From assembly GCA_001803165.1 (NCBI GenBank), contig MHAZ01000006.1, positions 63,428-127,427 of the forward strand: a stretch of DNA of 64,000 nucleotides, written 5' to 3'. The DNA comes from Stygiobacter sp. RIFOXYC2_FULL_38_25 (GTDB lineage Bacteria > Bacteroidota > Ignavibacteria > Ignavibacteriales > Melioribacteraceae). Below the pieces are notes generated by a model, which saw nothing but the letters and a program-made list of their open reading frames with translations, had not been told where the DNA came from and made no database searches. Positions 52,701 through 64,000 of the stretch are shown here, in pieces (the stretch's first letter is position 1; the number at the start of each line of letters is the position of its first letter). Both the position numbers and the translations under genes were made by a program.

Positions 52701-53327
52701 TTAGTTAATTGTACTTTCTAAAAGATTAACTGCGCTCTTCTGCAATAACAAGATTTGATTATTAACCAACTCGTATGCAGATGCTTTACTTGCTTCAAGA
52801 ACTTTTACTCTTTCAACATTTCTTCCGCTCATGTAAACATTTTTCTTGTAACCATCTGTAAGGAATAAAGTTTTCTTTCCACTCAGATTTAGAGCATTGA
52901 GAATTGTTACAAAGTCTTTTGTTTTTGGTCCTTCAAAATCGAAATCCTCAACAACCATAATTTGAGTTGCTTTAGCTTTGTAGGAAAGAGCAGATTTTCT
53001 AGCTAAAGACAAAACTTTCTTATTCAATTTTTGTCTGTAACCATGTGGCTTTGGTCCGAAAATTCTACCACCGCCAACCCAAATTGGAGAGCGAGATGTA
53101 CCGGCACGAGCGCCGCCACGGCCTTTTTGCTTCCAAGGTTTCTTTCCACCACCGCTAACTTCACTTCTCTCTTTACTTTTGTGTGTTCCTTGTCTTTGGT
53201 TAGCCAAGAAAGCTTTTACTGCTAAGTAAAGTACGTGATCATTCGGTTCGATTTCGAAAATCTCTTTCGATAGTTCTACACTATCGCCAGATTTTGTACC
53301 GTCTTTTTTATAAACTTCTAATTTCAT
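52701..53327 (-). CDS. rplD: 50S ribosomal protein L4
   Basis: Exit-tunnel protein, known as the S10-operon regulator in some bacteria. The core is RQGTHKSKERSEVSGGGKKPW (in part), QKGRGGARAGTSRSPIWVGGG and IFGPKPHGY. I start at ATG 53327 (MKLEVYKKDG) rather than an upstream TTG that would overlap rplC. Length 208. Confidence 0.95.
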   Translation of the reverse strand: MKLEVYKKDGTKSGDSVELSKEIFEIEPNDHVLYLAVKAFLANQRQGTHKSKERSEVSGGGKKPWKQKGRGGARAGTSRSPIWVGGGRIFGPKPHGYRQKLNKKVLSLARKSALSYKAKATQIMVVEDFDFEGPKTKDFVTILNALNLSGKKTLFLTDGYKKNVYMSGRNVERVKVLEASKASAYELVNNQILLLQKSAVNLLESTIN

Positions 53328-53337
53328 CTTATCAAAC

Positions 53338-53958
53338 TTATTTATTGATGGCAACAATTGAATTAATAGATCCGGGAACTGCACCCTTCACCATGATAAT
53401 ATTCTTTTCAGCAATAATCTTTACAACTTTCAAATTTCTAATTGTAGTGTTTTCGAAGCCCATTCTTCCGGCCATTCTCTGACCTTTGAATACACGTGAA
53501 GGATAGGATGAAGCACCGATGGAACCAGGAGCTCTTTGTCTATCGCTTTGACCGTGAGTAGCAGAACCAACACCGGCAAAACCGTGTCTTCTAACAACAC
53601 CCTGGAAACCTTTACCTTTGTTTCTGCCGGATACTTTTACTTTATCGCCAATGGTGAAAATAGCGGTTGTAATTTCATCTCCAACTTTGAAAGAAGCTGT
53701 ATCAAAGTTCTTGAACTCCTTAAGCAACTGAGGAGCATTCAAACCAACTTTAGAGTAAAAACCTTTCAACGGTTTGTTGATATTTTTCTCTTTCTTCACA
53801 CCAAAACCAATTTGAAGCGATTCATATCCGTCTTTTTCTTTGGTCTTGACAGAATAAACTTTACACGGACCAGCTTCTAAAACTGTTACCGGAATAATTT
53901 GTCCGTCTTCAGTAAATATATTTGTCATTCCTAATTTTTTAGCTAACAAGCCAGGCAT
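53338..53958 (-). CDS. rplC: 50S ribosomal protein L3
   Basis: Early-assembly protein close to the peptidyl-transferase centre. It begins MPGLLAKKLGMTNIF, and contains KGKGFQGVVRRHGFAG, HGQSDRQRAPGSIGASSYPSRV (in part) and KGQRMAGRMG. ATG 53958 has AGGAAG upstream; longer starts overlap rpsJ and lack L3-like sequence. Length 206. Confidence 0.96.
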   Translation of the reverse strand: MPGLLAKKLGMTNIFTEDGQIIPVTVLEAGPCKVYSVKTKEKDGYESLQIGFGVKKEKNINKPLKGFYSKVGLNAPQLLKEFKNFDTASFKVGDEITTAIFTIGDKVKVSGRNKGKGFQGVVRRHGFAGVGSATHGQSDRQRAPGSIGASSYPSRVFKGQRMAGRMGFENTTIRNLKVVKIIAEKNIIMVKGAVPGSINSIVAINK

Positions 53959-53968
53959 TTCATTCTTC

Positions 53969-54277
53969 CTATAACTTAATCTCGATATCAACGCCAGCAG
54001 GAATATCTAACTTGCTAAGCGCATCAACAGTTTTGTTGTTTGAATTGTGAATATCAATGATTCTTTTGTGAGCCCTAATTTCAAATTGTTCTCTGGACTT
54101 TTTATCAACGTGTGGAGATCTCAACACAGTAAATACTGTTCTGCGTGTAGGAAGCGGAATTGGACCACTGACAACAGCTCCAGTACTTTTAACAGTTTTA
54201 ATAATCTTCTCTGTTGATTTGTCAATCAAAATATGATCGTATGACTTTAGCTTGATTCTAATTTTCTGACCGGGCAC
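53969..54277 (-). CDS. rpsJ: 30S ribosomal protein S10
   Basis: Head protein and antitermination factor NusE. It has [39 protein letters not shown] and HKRIIDIHN. The start is GTG at 54277 (PGQKIRIKL follows), behind AAGGAG, which gives the usual 102 residues. An upstream in-frame ATG lies within the hairpin at 54306-54332 and would add 19 unconserved residues. Confidence 0.96.
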   Translation of the reverse strand: MPGQKIRIKLKSYDHILIDKSTEKIIKTVKSTGAVVSGPIPLPTRRTVFTVLRSPHVDKKSREQFEIRAHKRIIDIHNSNNKTVDALSKLDIPAGVDIEIKL

Positions 54278-54305
54278 TTTTAATAATCTCCTTGTTATAC
54301 ACATT

Positions 54306-54341
54306 GAAGGCGTTCGCACTGCAAACGCCTTCATTTTTTAT
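54306..54341. promoter_or_regulatory. hairpin in the tuf-rpsJ intergenic leader
   Basis: Perfect 9-bp stem GAAGGCGTT / AACGCCTTC with a nine-base loop. The T-run ATTTTTTAT is on the plus strand, so it does not look like a terminator for the tuf-rpsJ transcript, but rather a leader or processing hairpin 30 bases before the S10 start. Confidence 0.6.
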
Positions 54342-54350
54342 CATCAATTA

Positions 54351-55556
54351 TTATTTGATAATCTTAGTTACGAAACCAGCACCTACTGTTCTACCACCCT
54401 CGCGGATAGCGAACTTCAATCCTTCTTCCATAGCGATTTCAGAAATCAAATCAATTTTCAATTGAACGTTATCACCAGGCATAACCATCTCGGTTCCTTC
54501 AGGAAGAGTAGCAACACCGGTAACATCTGTTGTTCTGAAATAGAACTGAGGTCTGTAACCGTTGAAGAATGGTGTATGACGGCCACCTTCTTCTTTTGAA
54601 AGGATGTAAACTTTGCCTTCAAAAATTGTATGAGGAGTAATAGAACCGGTTTTAGCAAGAACCATTCCTCTTTCAATTTCAGTTTTATCAACACCACGTA
54701 ACAATAAACCAGCGTTATCACCAGCCATAGCGGAATCGAGCTCTTTACGGAACATTTCGATACCGGTTACAACTGTTTTCTTGTGAATACCTAAACCGAT
54801 TAATTCAACTTCTTCGTTCAATTTCAATGTTCCTCTTTCAACACGACCGGTAGCAACTGTACCACGACCGGTGATTGAGAAAACGTCTTCCACCGGCATC
54901 AAGAATGGCTTTTCAGCACTTCTTTCTGGAACCGGAATGTAGGTATCGCAAGCTTCCATAAGATTCCAAATACAAGTATATCTTTCGTCTGAAGGATCAG
55001 CATTTGAAGAACCGGCTTCTAAAGCATGAAGAGCTGAACCACGGATGATCGGTATTTCATCGCCTGGGAATTCGTATTTTGTTAATAATTCTCTCAATTC
55101 CATTTCGACTAAGTCAACTAATTCTGCATCGTCCATTGCGTCAACTTTATTCAAGAAAACAACCATCTTCGGCACACCTACCTGGCGAGCTAAAAGAATG
55201 TGTTCACGTGTTTGAGGCATAGGACCATCAGTTGCAGCAACTACTAATATAGCGCCGTCCATTTGTGCAGCACCGGTGATCATGTTTTTTACGTAGTCAG
55301 CGTGACCAGGACAGTCAACGTGAGCATAATGTCTATTTGCTGTTGAATACTCAACGTGAGCCGTAGCTATTGTGATACCACGTTCTCTTTCTTCAGGTGC
55401 ATTGTCAATACTATCGAATGATCTTACTGCGGATAAACCTTTTTTTGCAAGTGCCATGGTGATGGCTGCTGTAAGAGTAGTTTTACCATGGTCAACGTGT
55501 CCGATAGTACCAATATTGACGTGCGGTTTACTGCGGTCAAATTTTTCTTTTGCCAT
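54351..55556 (-). CDS. tuf: elongation factor Tu
   Basis: GTPase that delivers aminoacyl-tRNA to the ribosome. G1 is GHVDHGKTT (about 19-27), G2 the ERGITI segment, G3 [21 protein letters not shown] (in part), G4 NKVDA and G5 RGSALHALE. The three domains end with [18 protein letters not shown]. Length 401, slightly longer than E. coli owing to a short insert near 183. It is the last gene of the str block, followed by the S10 operon. Confidence 0.98.
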   Translation of the reverse strand: MAKEKFDRSKPHVNIGTIGHVDHGKTTLTAAITMALAKKGLSAVRSFDSIDNAPEERERGITIATAHVEYSTANRHYAHVDCPGHADYVKNMITGAAQMDGAILVVAATDGPMPQTREHILLARQVGVPKMVVFLNKVDAMDDAELVDLVEMELRELLTKYEFPGDEIPIIRGSALHALEAGSSNADPSDERYTCIWNLMEACDTYIPVPERSAEKPFLMPVEDVFSITGRGTVATGRVERGTLKLNEEVELIGLGIHKKTVVTGIEMFRKELDSAMAGDNAGLLLRGVDKTEIERGMVLAKTGSITPHTIFEGKVYILSKEEGGRHTPFFNGYRPQFYFRTTDVTGVATLPEGTEMVMPGDNVQLKIDLISEIAMEEGLKFAIREGGRTVGAGFVTKIIK

Positions 55557-55608
55557 CTAAGTACTCTCCTTGTTATTATTATTTTTTGTATATGTAATTC
55601 TAATTAAG

Positions 55609-57711
55609 TTAAGCCGATTCAACCGACTTTTTAACTTGCGCTTTTTCAGTAATCTCTTCAGCGACGGATTTAGGTACTTCTGAGTAGTGCGAGAATTGCA
55701 TGGAATATATAGCACGACCTTGTGTCATGGAACGCAACGTAGTTGCATACCCGAACATTTGAGCAAGCGGTACCATTGCTCTGATTACTTGCGCGTCTTT
55801 TCTCGAAGTAAAACCTTCGATTTTTCCTCTTCTTGAGTTAATGTCACCCATTACATCACCTAAATACTCTTCAGGAGTTGTAACTTCAACACTCATCATT
55901 GGTTCAAGAAGTATTGGTCCAGCTTTTAATGCGCCTTGTTTGAAGGCCATTGAAGCAGCAACCTTAAATGAAATTTCATCTGAATCAACATCATGGTAAG
56001 AACCATCGTATAACTTAGCTTTAACATCCACAACCGGATATCCAGCCAACACACCGTTACGCAATGCATCTTTTAAACCATTTATTACAGGATTAATAAA
56101 CTCTTTTGGAACAGCGCCGCCAACAATTGCGTTCTCAAATTCAAAACCTTTACCAACTTCATTAGGTTCAAATTCAATCCAAACATGTCCAAACTTACCA
56201 CGTCCGCCAGACTGTTTAACAAACTTACCTTCAGCCTGAACCTTTTTAGTAATCGTTTCTCTGTAAGCAACTTGCGGTTTTCCAACATTAGCTTCAACCT
56301 TAAATTCACGTTTCATTCTATCAACAAGAATTTCTAAGTGTAATTCACCCATACCGCTGATCAATGTTTGACCAGTTTCATCATCAACTTTAACTTTGAA
56401 TGTCGGATCTTCATCACTAAGCTTAACCATAGCATCAGATAATTTATCTTGATCAGCTTTAGTCTTAGGCTCAATTGCAATCTGAATAACCGGTTCCGGG
56501 AATACCATTCTTTCCAAAATAATCGCATCATCTTCAGTACATAAAGTATCGCCTGTTCTGGTATGTTTCAAACCCACAACAGCGGCAATATCACCGGCAC
56601 GAATACCATCTAAATCTTCGCGGTGATTGGCATGCATCTGTAATACTCTACCAACTCTTTCTTTCTTATCGCTAACAGAATTATATATATAAGAACCAGC
56701 TTCTAATGTGCCAGTGTAAACACGAATAAACGTTAATTTTCCAACAAATGGGTCCGTCATTATCTTGAAAGCAAGAGCCGCAAATTTTTCTTTCGGATCC
56801 ACTTTTCTTTCGATGTGATCATTTTTATCAATATGATGAGCAGTTAAATTACCTGCATCCAATGGAGAAGGCAAGAAATCAACTACAGCATCCAGAAGTT
56901 GCTGTACACCCTTGTTCTTAAATGAAGAACCGCACAACACAGGAATAATTGTAGATTTAACAGTTGCCTCACGTAAAACTTTCCGAACTTCAGCTTCAGA
57001 AATTTCTTTACCTTCCAGATATTTTTCAAGTAAAGTATCATCAACGTCAGAAACGGCTTCAAGCATTTGAGTTCTATACTTTTGAGCTAGCGGCGCTAAA
57101 TCAGCAGGGATTTCTACCTCTTCAAAGGTAGAACCAAGAGATTCTTCATTGAACATAACCGCGCGCATACTCATCAAATCAATAATTCCTCTAAACAAAT
57201 CACCTTCGCCAACGGGAATTGTAATCGGAATAGCGTGTGCACCTAATTTTTCTTTCATCATTTCAACTGCGTGGAAGAAATCAGCACCAACTCTATCCAT
57301 TTTATTAACAAAAGCAATACGCGGCACACCGTATTTATCAGCCTGTCTCCAAACTGTTTCGGATTGAGGCTCAACACCACCAACCGCACAGAAAAGAGCT
57401 ATAGCACCATCTAAAACTCTTAAAGATCTTTCAACTTCAACAGTAAAATCTACGTGCCCAGGAGTATCAATAATATTAATTTGATGATCTCTCCATTCGG
57501 TAGTAGTCGCAGCACTAGTTATTGTAATGCCGCGTTCTTTTTCCTGTTCCATCCAATCCATAGTAGCAGCGCCATCGTGAACTTCTCCCATACGATGCAA
57601 TTTGCCTGTATAGAAAAGAATACGCTCTGTGGTCGTAGTCTTTCCGGCATCTATGTGAGCCATGATACCAATATTTCTAACCTTGCTTATTTCTACTCTT
57701 TTGGTCGCCAT
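55609..57711 (-). CDS. fusA: elongation factor G
   Basis: Translocation GTPase of 700 residues and five domains. G1 is [13 protein letters not shown] (about 18-30), G3 [19 protein letters not shown]4 NKMDRVGA and domain IV has the [15 protein letters not shown] region near the decoding tip. The full-length sequence suggests the housekeeping form rather than a ribosome-release-only paralogue. It lies between rpsG and tuf. Confidence 0.98.
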   Translation of the reverse strand: MATKRVEISKVRNIGIMAHIDAGKTTTTERILFYTGKLHRMGEVHDGAATMDWMEQEKERGITITSAATTTEWRDHQINIIDTPGHVDFTVEVERSLRVLDGAIALFCAVGGVEPQSETVWRQADKYGVPRIAFVNKMDRVGADFFHAVEMMKEKLGAHAIPITIPVGEGDLFRGIIDLMSMRAVMFNEESLGSTFEEVEIPADLAPLAQKYRTQMLEAVSDVDDTLLEKYLEGKEISEAEVRKVLREATVKSTIIPVLCGSSFKNKGVQQLLDAVVDFLPSPLDAGNLTAHHIDKNDHIERKVDPKEKFAALAFKIMTDPFVGKLTFIRVYTGTLEAGSYIYNSVSDKKERVGRVLQMHANHREDLDGIRAGDIAAVVGLKHTRTGDTLCTEDDAIILERMVFPEPVIQIAIEPKTKADQDKLSDAMVKLSDEDPTFKVKVDDETGQTLISGMGELHLEILVDRMKREFKVEANVGKPQVAYRETITKKVQAEGKFVKQSGGRGKFGHVWIEFEPNEVGKGFEFENAIVGGAVPKEFINPVINGLKDALRNGVLAGYPVVDVKAKLYDGSYHDVDSDEISFKVAASMAFKQGALKAGPILLEPMMSVEVTTPEEYLGDVMGDINSRRGKIEGFTSRKDAQVIRAMVPLAQMFGYATTLRSMTQGRAIYSMQFSHYSEVPKSVAEEITEKAQVKKSVESA

Positions 57712-57731
57712 CTAAAACAAAATCCCTTCTG

Positions 57732-58199
57732 TTACCACTTAAAGTGAGCAAACGCCTTGTTTGCTTCTGCCATTCTATGTGTATCTTCTTTTTTCTTAAC
57801 TGCAGAACCTTCGTTGTTAGCAGCAGCCAGTAATTCGGCAGCTAACTTTCCAGCCATAGACTTGTCCTTTCTATCTCTAGAATATGTTCTAATCCATCTA
57901 AGTGCTAGTGCTATTCTTCTTTCCGGTCTAACTTCCATAGGAACTTGGTATGTAGCACCACCAACTCGGCGGCTTCTAACTTCAACTAAAGGTTGAACGT
58001 TTTGAAGAGCCTTTTTATAAACTTCTAAAGCTGGTTTTTTAGCTTTAGATTCCATCAATTCAAAACTATCATAAACAATGTTTCTTGCGGTAGACTTTTT
58101 GCCATGCCAAGTCAAATAATTAATCAGTTTTGCGACTAAAAAATCATTGAACTTTGGATCTGGTTTAATATACCTTTTTTCTGCTCTTTTCTTTCTCAT
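57732..58199 (-). CDS. rpsG: 30S ribosomal protein S7
   Basis: 16S-binding head protein of 155 residues with [27 protein letters not shown] and [20 protein letters not shown] (in part). It is the second gene of the str operon; in E. coli S7 controls this operon. Confidence 0.98.
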   Translation of the reverse strand: MRKKRAEKRYIKPDPKFNDFLVAKLINYLTWHGKKSTARNIVYDSFELMESKAKKPALEVYKKALQNVQPLVEVRSRRVGGATYQVPMEVRPERRIALALRWIRTYSRDRKDKSMAGKLAAELLAAANNEGSAVKKKEDTHRMAEANKAFAHFKW

Positions 58200-58204
58200 A
58201 GTAA

Positions 58205-58582
58205 TTATTTCGCTTTTGGTTTCTTAGCGCCATATTTAGATCTGGCTTTTTTGCGATCTTCAACACCGGCAGTATCTAAAGTGCCTCTTATAATGTGATA
58301 ACGAACTCCCGGCAAATCTTTCACTCTACCGCCACGAATCATAACAATGGAGTGCTCTTGCAAATTGTGACCTTCTCCGGGTATATACGCTGTAACTTCT
58401 ATGTGGTTTGTTAAACGTACACGAGCTACTTTTCTCAAGGCTGAGTTAGGTTTTTTAGGAGTAGTTGTGTATACTCTTGTACACACTCCTCTTTTCTGAG
58501 GACAACTATCTAGAGCAGGAGCTTTGCTCTTAGTTATTACTACTTTTCTCCCTTTTCTAACCAACTGGTTAATCGTTGGCAC
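58205..58582 (-). CDS. rpsL: 30S ribosomal protein S12
   Basis: Decoding-centre protein of 125 residues. It starts [19 protein letters not shown] in part (GTG start behind GGAGG), with the streptomycin-region lysine in [18 protein letters not shown] and the second in [12 protein letters not shown]. The K43- and K88-type positions carry lysine, the wild-type, streptomycin-sensitive state in other bacteria. Confidence 0.98.
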   Translation of the reverse strand: MPTINQLVRKGRKVVITKSKAPALDSCPQKRGVCTRVYTTTPKKPNSALRKVARVRLTNHIEVTAYIPGEGHNLQEHSIVMIRGGRVKDLPGVRYHIIRGTLDTAGVEDRKKARSKYGAKKPKAK

Positions 58583-58624
58583 GCACTAACCTCCAATTTT
58601 ACATATTTATAAAAATTCAGACTT

Positions 58625-58655
58625 CAAATTTATTGATTATCTGCTATCTTGTCAA
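58625..58655 (-). promoter_or_regulatory. promoter of the str operon
   Basis: On the minus strand TTGACA is followed after 17 bases by TAAATTTG, which matches both sigma-70 spacing and the TTG-N20-TAnnTTTG Bacteroidota form. It lies 42 bases before rpsL, in the only sizeable gap after rpoC. Confidence 0.65.
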
Positions 58656-58680
58656 GAAATACAGAATAAAATTTTAGTTT

Positions 58681-61600
58681 TTATGCTGTTTCTTTTTGTA
58701 AATCCTCGGTTTCTGTAGGCACCGGTACTTCAACTTCTTCACTTGATAGAATAATATTACGATATTTCTTTAATCCAGTACCAGCCGGAATTAAATGACC
58801 CATTACAACATTCTCTTTTAAGCCAATAAGATTATCAACTCTAGCTTCAGTAGCTGCGTTTGTCAGTACTTTTGTTGTTTCCTGGAATGAAGCAGCGGAA
58901 ATAAAGCTCTCTGTTGAAAGTGCCGCATGTGTTATTCCTAGTAAGATGTTATCAAAAGTACCAGGTTCTGCATCTCTTGCGTGAATAGTTTTCTTTGTTT
59001 TTCTAGTCAAATCAGCATTAACCTCACGGTATTTGGTCTTTGTAATTAATTGACCAGCTTTATACTTCGACTGACCAGGATCTTCGATTGATACCATTTG
59101 TTTAACGCGCTCATTTTCATCATTTAGCTTATTACGATCAACAAGGTCTTCTTCGATGAAGTTAGTATCGCCAGCTGAAATAATCTGTAGTTTCTGTAAC
59201 ATTTGGCGCACGATAACTTCAATATGTTTATCGTTGATCTTAACACCTTGCAATCTATACACATCTTGAATTTCATTTACTAAATATTCCTGAACGGCAT
59301 TTGTACCCTTTATCTTCAAAATATCATGAGGATCAATTGGACCGTCAGTAATTTTTTCGCCAGCCGGAATCTCATCACCTTCTTGAACAAGAATATGCTT
59401 ACCATAAGGAACCGGGTAAATTTTCTGTAATGTCCCATCCAAAGATTCGATGATAATTTCGCGGGAACCTTTTTTACGGGCACCAAACTTAACGCGTCCT
59501 TCAATTTCTGAAACTACTGCCGGATCGTGCGGGCTTCTTGCTTCAAATAATTCGGTTACGCGTGGAAGACCACCAGTGATATCTCTTGTCTTAGAAGCTT
59601 GTTTAGAAATCTTAGCAAGGATTGTCCCTTGTTGGATTGACTCACCTTCTTCAACAGACAAATAGGCTCTTGTAGGAATGTTAAATACTTTTTCCTGACC
59701 GGTTGGGCTCTTAACCATGATACTTGGTGTTAGGTTCTTGTCCTTCGATTCAATAACAACTTTCTGAACGTGACCAGTTTGTTCATCAGCTACCTGTTGA
59801 AGAGTAACGTTGTCAATCAAATCAACAAAAGAAACAGAACCGCCGAAATCAGCAATAATTACAGCATTGTAAGGATCGTGGTTATATAGAGGTTGTCCTT
59901 TTTTAACTTGCTGTTCATCATCAACCATTATTTCTGCGCCATAAGGAATATCAAACTTCTTAATTTGACGATTATCATCATCAAAAATTCCCATTGCACC
60001 ACGGCGACCAATTACAACTTTTACTTTACCAAAGAAATCTGTTTTTTCAACCAAGTTGATTTTATCGAAGAGTACAGTACCGGCTACGTTTGTTTCTACT
60101 TGAGATTGAGAAGCAATACGTGACGATGTACCACCCAAGTGGAATGTACGGAGAGTAAGCTGTGTGCCAGGTTCACCAATTGACTGAGCCGCAATAATTC
60201 CTACAGCTTCACCAATTTCTACAAGTGCGCCGGTTGTTAAGTTACGTCCGTAACACTTAGCACAAACACCACGTTTAGATTCGCAAGTTAAAACTGTACG
60301 AATGTAAACTTGATCAATGTTAGCCTCATCTATTTTTTCAGCTATTTCTTCAGAAATAAGGTCACCAGCTTCAACTAAAGTTTCATCTGTCTTCGGATCG
60401 TAAACATCTTCTTGAGCAACACGACCAATAATTCTTTCTGCGAGTGGTTCTCTTTCTTGTTCAACATCTTTAAGAGCTGTTACATAAATACCACGAATAG
60501 TACCGCAGTCTGTTTCCGAAATAATTACATCTTGAGCAACGTCGCATAATCTTCTTGTTAAGTAACCAGCATCAGCAGTTTTAAGAGCTGTATCTGCAAG
60601 ACCTTTACGAGCACCGTGAGTTGAAATGAAATACTCAAGTACCGAAAGACCTTCCTTGAAGTTAGCAACGATTGGGTTTTCAATAATTTCACCGGCTTGA
60701 CCGCTTAATGATTTTTGCGGCTTCATCATAAGACCACGCATACCTGCAAGTTGTTTTACTTGATCTTGAGAACCACGCGCACCGGAGTCAACCATCATGT
60801 GAAGCGAATTAAATCCGCCCTGATCAACTTTTAATCTGTCCATCAAGTGCTTAGCTACGTTGTTGGTTGTGTGTGTCCAAACGTCTATGATTTTATTGTA
60901 ACGCTCAGCATCAGTAATCAAACCCTGTTCGTGTTCGCTTAAAATTCCACTTACTTTCTTATTCGAGTCATCAATCAACTTATCTTTTTCATCCGGAATA
61001 ATCATATCAATGAAGCTGATTGAAATACCGGCAGCGGTTGCATAACGGAAACCAAGGTCTTTCAAGTCATCTAAGAATTTAGCAGTAACAACGTTTCCAA
61101 GTTTGATAAACATTCTGTAAATGAATCCCGAGAAGCTTTTCTTCATCAATAATTCGTTGATGAATCCAAGTTCTTTCGGAACAATTTGATTGAAGATAAC
61201 ACGACCAACTGTTGTCTCAATTACTTGACCTTCAATCTTAACTTTTATTTTTGAGTGTAACTCTACAACTTTATTATCATAACCGATCAATACTTCTTGA
61301 ATGTCGCCAAATAATTTTCCTTCTCCCTTTGCACCTGAGCGAGCTTTGGTTAAATAGTACAATCCAAGAACCATGTCTTGAGTTGGAAGTACAATTGGCA
61401 AGCCGTTCTGTGGTGAAAGAATATTATGTGAAGACAACATTAAGATAGCAGCTTCAAGTTGAGCTTCGTAAGAAAGTGGAACGTGAACAGCCATTTGATC
61501 ACCGTCGAAATCCGCGTTGAACGCTGTACATACAAGCGGATGCAACTGTATAGCCTTTCCATCAACCAAAAGCGGTTGGAAAGCTTGAATACCTAAACGG

Positions 61601-62922
61601 TGAAGAGTTGGAGCGCGGTTCAACATGATCGGATGCCCATCAATCAACTTTTCCAAGATTTCCCAAATCAACGCATCTTTTCTATCAACAGCTTTGCGTG
61701 CACTCTTTACAGTTTTGAAATGTCCGCGGTCAATTAATTTTCTAATTACAAACGGTTTGAATAATTCAACAGCCATATCTTTAGGCAAACCGCATTGATG
61801 TAATTTTAATTCCGGACCAACAACAATTACCGAACGACCGGAATAATCAACGCGCTTACCTAACAAGTTTTGGCGGAAACGTCCTTGCTTGCCTTTGAGC
61901 ATATCACTTAAAGATTTCAAAGGTCTGTTACCATCGCTGCGAACTGCGCTTGAACGGCGTGAGTTATCAAACAAAGCATCAACAGACTCTTGAAGCATTC
62001 TCTTTTCATTACGAAGAATCACTTCCGGAGCTTTAATATCAATTAATCTTTTCAAACGATTGTTACGAATGATTACTCTTCTATATAAATCGTTCAAGTC
62101 GGAAGTAGCAAAACGTCCACCTTCAAGGGGAACGAGAGGACGAAGTTCCGGTGGAATAACCGGAATAACATTCATTACCATCCACTCCGGTTTGTTAGGA
62201 ATCTTTCCTTCCTTTTCGCGGAAAGCTTCCAGCACTCTTAATCTCTTAAGAATGTCTGTGCGTTTCTGCTGAGATGTATCCGGACCCAATTGGGATTTCA
62301 ATTCGCCAAATAATCTTTCGATCTCTGTTTCTTTTAATAATTCTTTTACAGCATCGCCGCCGATACGAGCAACAAATTTCTTAGGATCGTTATCTTCTAA
62401 GGAATCGTTTTCGTGCGGAAGCGAATTTAAAATTTCGTAATACTGATCTTCGCTGATGAGATCTAATCTCTTCAAACCGGTTGGACCAGGATTAAGAACA
62501 ACATAAGATTCGTAGTAAACAATTTTCTCTAATTCTTTTGTTGTCATTCCAAGAATGTTACCAATCTTAGATGGCAACGCTTTGAAAAACCAGATGTGAA
62601 CGATAGGAACTGCAAGTGCAAGGTGACCCATTCTTTCGCGGCGGACTGCTTTTAGTGTTACTTCAACACCGCAACGGTCGCACACAATACCTTTGTAACG
62701 GATACCTTTATATTTTCCGCATGCACATTCCCAATCTTTTACCGGACCAAAAATTTTCTCGCAGAACAAACCATCTTTTTCCGGTCTGAACGAACGGTAG
62801 TTAATTGTTTCCGGTTTGGTTACTTCACCATGCGATCTGCTTAATATATCATCGGGACTAGCTAAACCAATGGTCAGCTTTTCAATCATCTTTGTTTTAT
62901 TTTCTTGCGGTTTTACTCGCAT
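58681..62922 (-). CDS. rpoC: RNA polymerase beta' subunit
   Basis: Catalytic clamp subunit of RNA polymerase. The N-terminal zinc site has [16 protein letters not shown]-type cysteines (CACG and CDRC). The active-site [16 protein letters not shown] carries three Mg-binding aspartates. The bridge helix and trigger loop follow ([18 protein letters not shown], in part), and the second zinc cysteines [13 protein letters not shown] are visible. The length of 1,413 is typical of Bacteroidota-type RpoC. It follows rpoB by 31 bases. Confidence 0.98.
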   Translation of the reverse strand: MRVKPQENKTKMIEKLTIGLASPDDILSRSHGEVTKPETINYRSFRPEKDGLFCEKIFGPVKDWECACGKYKGIRYKGIVCDRCGVEVTLKAVRRERMGHLALAVPIVHIWFFKALPSKIGNILGMTTKELEKIVYYESYVVLNPGPTGLKRLDLISEDQYYEILNSLPHENDSLEDNDPKKFVARIGGDAVKELLKETEIERLFGELKSQLGPDTSQQKRTDILKRLRVLEAFREKEGKIPNKPEWMVMNVIPVIPPELRPLVPLEGGRFATSDLNDLYRRVIIRNNRLKRLIDIKAPEVILRNEKRMLQESVDALFDNSRRSSAVRSDGNRPLKSLSDMLKGKQGRFRQNLLGKRVDYSGRSVIVVGPELKLHQCGLPKDMAVELFKPFVIRKLIDRGHFKTVKSARKAVDRKDALIWEILEKLIDGHPIMLNRAPTLHRLGIQAFQPLLVDGKAIQLHPLVCTAFNADFDGDQMAVHVPLSYEAQLEAAILMLSSHNILSPQNGLPIVLPTQDMVLGLYYLTKARSGAKGEGKLFGDIQEVLIGYDNKVVELHSKIKVKIEGQVIETTVGRVIFNQIVPKELGFINELLMKKSFSGFIYRMFIKLGNVVTAKFLDDLKDLGFRYATAAGISISFIDMIIPDEKDKLIDDSNKKVSGILSEHEQGLITDAERYNKIIDVWTHTTNNVAKHLMDRLKVDQGGFNSLHMMVDSGARGSQDQVKQLAGMRGLMMKPQKSLSGQAGEIIENPIVANFKEGLSVLEYFISTHGARKGLADTALKTADAGYLTRRLCDVAQDVIISETDCGTIRGIYVTALKDVEQEREPLAERIIGRVAQEDVYDPKTDETLVEAGDLISEEIAEKIDEANIDQVYIRTVLTCESKRGVCAKCYGRNLTTGALVEIGEAVGIIAAQSIGEPGTQLTLRTFHLGGTSSRIASQSQVETNVAGTVLFDKINLVEKTDFFGKVKVVIGRRGAMGIFDDDNRQIKKFDIPYGAEIMVDDEQQVKKGQPLYNHDPYNAVIIADFGGSVSFVDLIDNVTLQQVADEQTGHVQKVVIESKDKNLTPSIMVKSPTGQEKVFNIPTRAYLSVEEGESIQQGTILAKISKQASKTRDITGGLPRVTELFEARSPHDPAVVSEIEGRVKFGARKKGSREIIIESLDGTLQKIYPVPYGKHILVQEGDEIPAGEKITDGPIDPHDILKIKGTNAVQEYLVNEIQDVYRLQGVKINDKHIEVIVRQMLQKLQIISAGDTNFIEEDLVDRNKLNDENERVKQMVSIEDPGQSKYKAGQLITKTKYREVNADLTRKTKKTIHARDAEPGTFDNILLGITHAALSTESFISAASFQETTKVLTNAATEARVDNLIGLKENVVMGHLIPAGTGLKKYRNIILSSEEVEVPVPTETEDLQKETA

Positions 62923-62953
62923 TGTAATTCTCCTTTAATCAAACTTGGTTGAC

Positions 62954-64000
62954 TTAGTTAACTTTAATATCGAGACCAAGACCTTGTAATTCCTTGATCA
63001 TAACGTTGAAAGCTTCCGGTATGTTTGGTTCCGGAATATTTTCACCTTTTACAATCGCTTCGTAAGTCTTAGCACGACCAGTAACGTCATCACTCTTTAC
63101 AGTTAAAATCTCTTGCAGAACGTGAGCAGCTCCGTAACCTTCTAGAGCCCAAACTTCCATTTCTCCAAATCTCTGACCGCCGAACTGAGCTTTACCGCCA
63201 AGAGGCTGTTGCGTGATGAGAGAGTATGGTCCAATTGAGCGAGCGTGAATCTTGTCATCAACCATGTGACCGAGTTTCATCATATAAATATAACCGCATG
63301 TAACTTTCTGATGGAATTTTTCACCGCTTCTTCCGTCGGTTAACCAAGCTTTTCCACCATCAGGTAATCCGGCTTGTTTTAAATATCCTTCTACATCTTC
63401 AACATGAGCGCCATCGAAAATTGGTGTTTCAAATTTTACACCCATTTTCTTTCCAACCCAGCCGAGAACTGTTTCATACAACTGTCCAAGGTTCATACGA
63501 GAAGGTACACCAAGAGGATTCAATACGATATCAACCGGAGTTCCATCTTCGTGATAAGGCATATCTTCAACCGGAACAACTTTTGCAACCACACCCTTGT
63601 TACCGTGGCGACCAGCCATTTTATCACCAACTTGAATTTTACGTTTCTTAGCCACGTAAACTTTTGCAAGTTGTGTAATTCCCGGAGGAAGTTCATCGCC
63701 GGATGCAATTTTAAGTTTCTCACGTTTGTAATCTTCTTCAATTTCAGAAAGAAGATTAAAATAGTTCGAATAAAGTTTCTTGATCATTTCGTTGATAGGT
63801 TTTTTCTCAAACCAGTCGCGTGTGTAATCAAGCTTTGTAATGTCTTCGATGTTAGCAAAAGTTTCTTCTTTGATTAAAGTGCCGCTTCTAAGAACAACCG
63901 AGCCGTCCAAATCGCGAACGCCGGATGAAGTTTTGCCTTCAGTAATCTTAGTTAACTTTGTAACAAGTTTAGCATAATGATTTTCTTTTCTTGATTTAAA
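62954..64000 (-). CDS. rpoB: RNA polymerase beta subunit, 3' part
   Basis: The last 348 codons of rpoB; the reading frame stays open to the right edge ([16 protein letters not shown] is the first part visible). It contains [17 protein letters not shown], the [15 protein letters not shown] catalytic-side motif, [20 protein letters not shown] (in part) and [20 protein letters not shown] (in part), all conserved in beta. The 5' part and its promoter lie outside the window. Confidence 0.97.
   Translation of the reverse strand, partial: FKSRKENHYAKLVTKLTKITEGKTSSGVRDLDGSVVLRSGTLIKEETFANIEDITKLDYTRDWFEKKPINEMIKKLYSNYFNLLSEIEEDYKREKLKIASGDELPPGITQLAKVYVAKKRKIQVGDKMAGRHGNKGVVAKVVPVEDMPYHEDGTPVDIVLNPLGVPSRMNLGQLYETVLGWVGKKMGVKFETPIFDGAHVEDVEGYLKQAGLPDGGKAWLTDGRSGEKFHQKVTCGYIYMMKLGHMVDDKIHARSIGPYSLITQQPLGGKAQFGGQRFGEMEVWALEGYGAAHVLQEILTVKSDDVTGRAKTYEAIVKGENIPEPNIPEAFNVMIKELQGLGLDIKVN

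Noticed and set aside
53969-54334. Longer rpsJ starting at the ATG inside the hairpin
   Set aside because: The additional 19 residues are not S10-like and the GTG at 54277 has the proper ribosome site.

Overview
The window reads as chromosome of a free-living bacterium of the Bacteroidota/Chlorobiota side of the FCB group, most like Ignavibacteria. This is an inference. It rests on a type IX secretion C-terminal sorting domain on a 1,126-residue secreted protein, a short primary sigma factor of about 284 residues, several promoters of the form TTG-N19/20-TAnnTTTG, a LysW carrier-protein lysine pathway, and moderately AT-rich DNA with many TTG starts. Almost every gene is on the minus strand; only one, a sodium:solute symporter, is on the plus strand.

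Right half (64000 down to 39389): one uninterrupted housekeeping run in transcription order: rpoB (3' part), rpoC, a promoter, rpsL, rpsG, fusA, tuf, then the S10, spc and alpha operons (rpsJ to rplQ) with secY, map, infA and rpmJ. A tRNA-Gln(UUG) gene lies inside the spc operon between rplR and rpsE. L5 carries an N-terminal and L17 a C-terminal charged extension.

Middle (39308 down to 16355): the symporter, engB, a two-GAF protein with a degenerate GGDEF domain, then a tightly overlapping set: deoB, a small antitoxin-like gene, a PIN toxin-like gene, two bacterial-microcompartment vertex (EutN/CcmL) genes, rpoD and an NlpC/P60 lipoprotein. A 582-base gap holds degenerate 21-bp repeats that read as decayed heptads. 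Next come an FN3-like protein, a lipoprotein, the T9SS-sorted metzincin, fumC, a lipoprotein gene broken by one amber codon, a membrane protein, a nitrilase-family hydrolase, a hypothetical gene, an ECF sigma/anti-sigma/LysM operon, an acyl-CoA synthetase and trmO.

Left part (16246 down to 1): metG, an apparently solitary adenine methyltransferase, an envelope set (three SurA/PpiC-type foldases, a MoxR ATPase, an M23 peptidase), then a LysW operon: lysW, homocitrate synthase, lysX, lysY, a class II glutamine-amidotransferase-like gene, lysZ and lysJ. The start of the nuo (complex I) operon, nuoA and the 5' end of nuoB, closes the window.

The most interesting items are the Ntn-type amidotransferase inside the LysW operon, which could cleave the gamma-glutamyl link between LysW and its product, and the pair of microcompartment vertex genes coupled to deoB, a toxin-antitoxin-like pair and the primary sigma factor.
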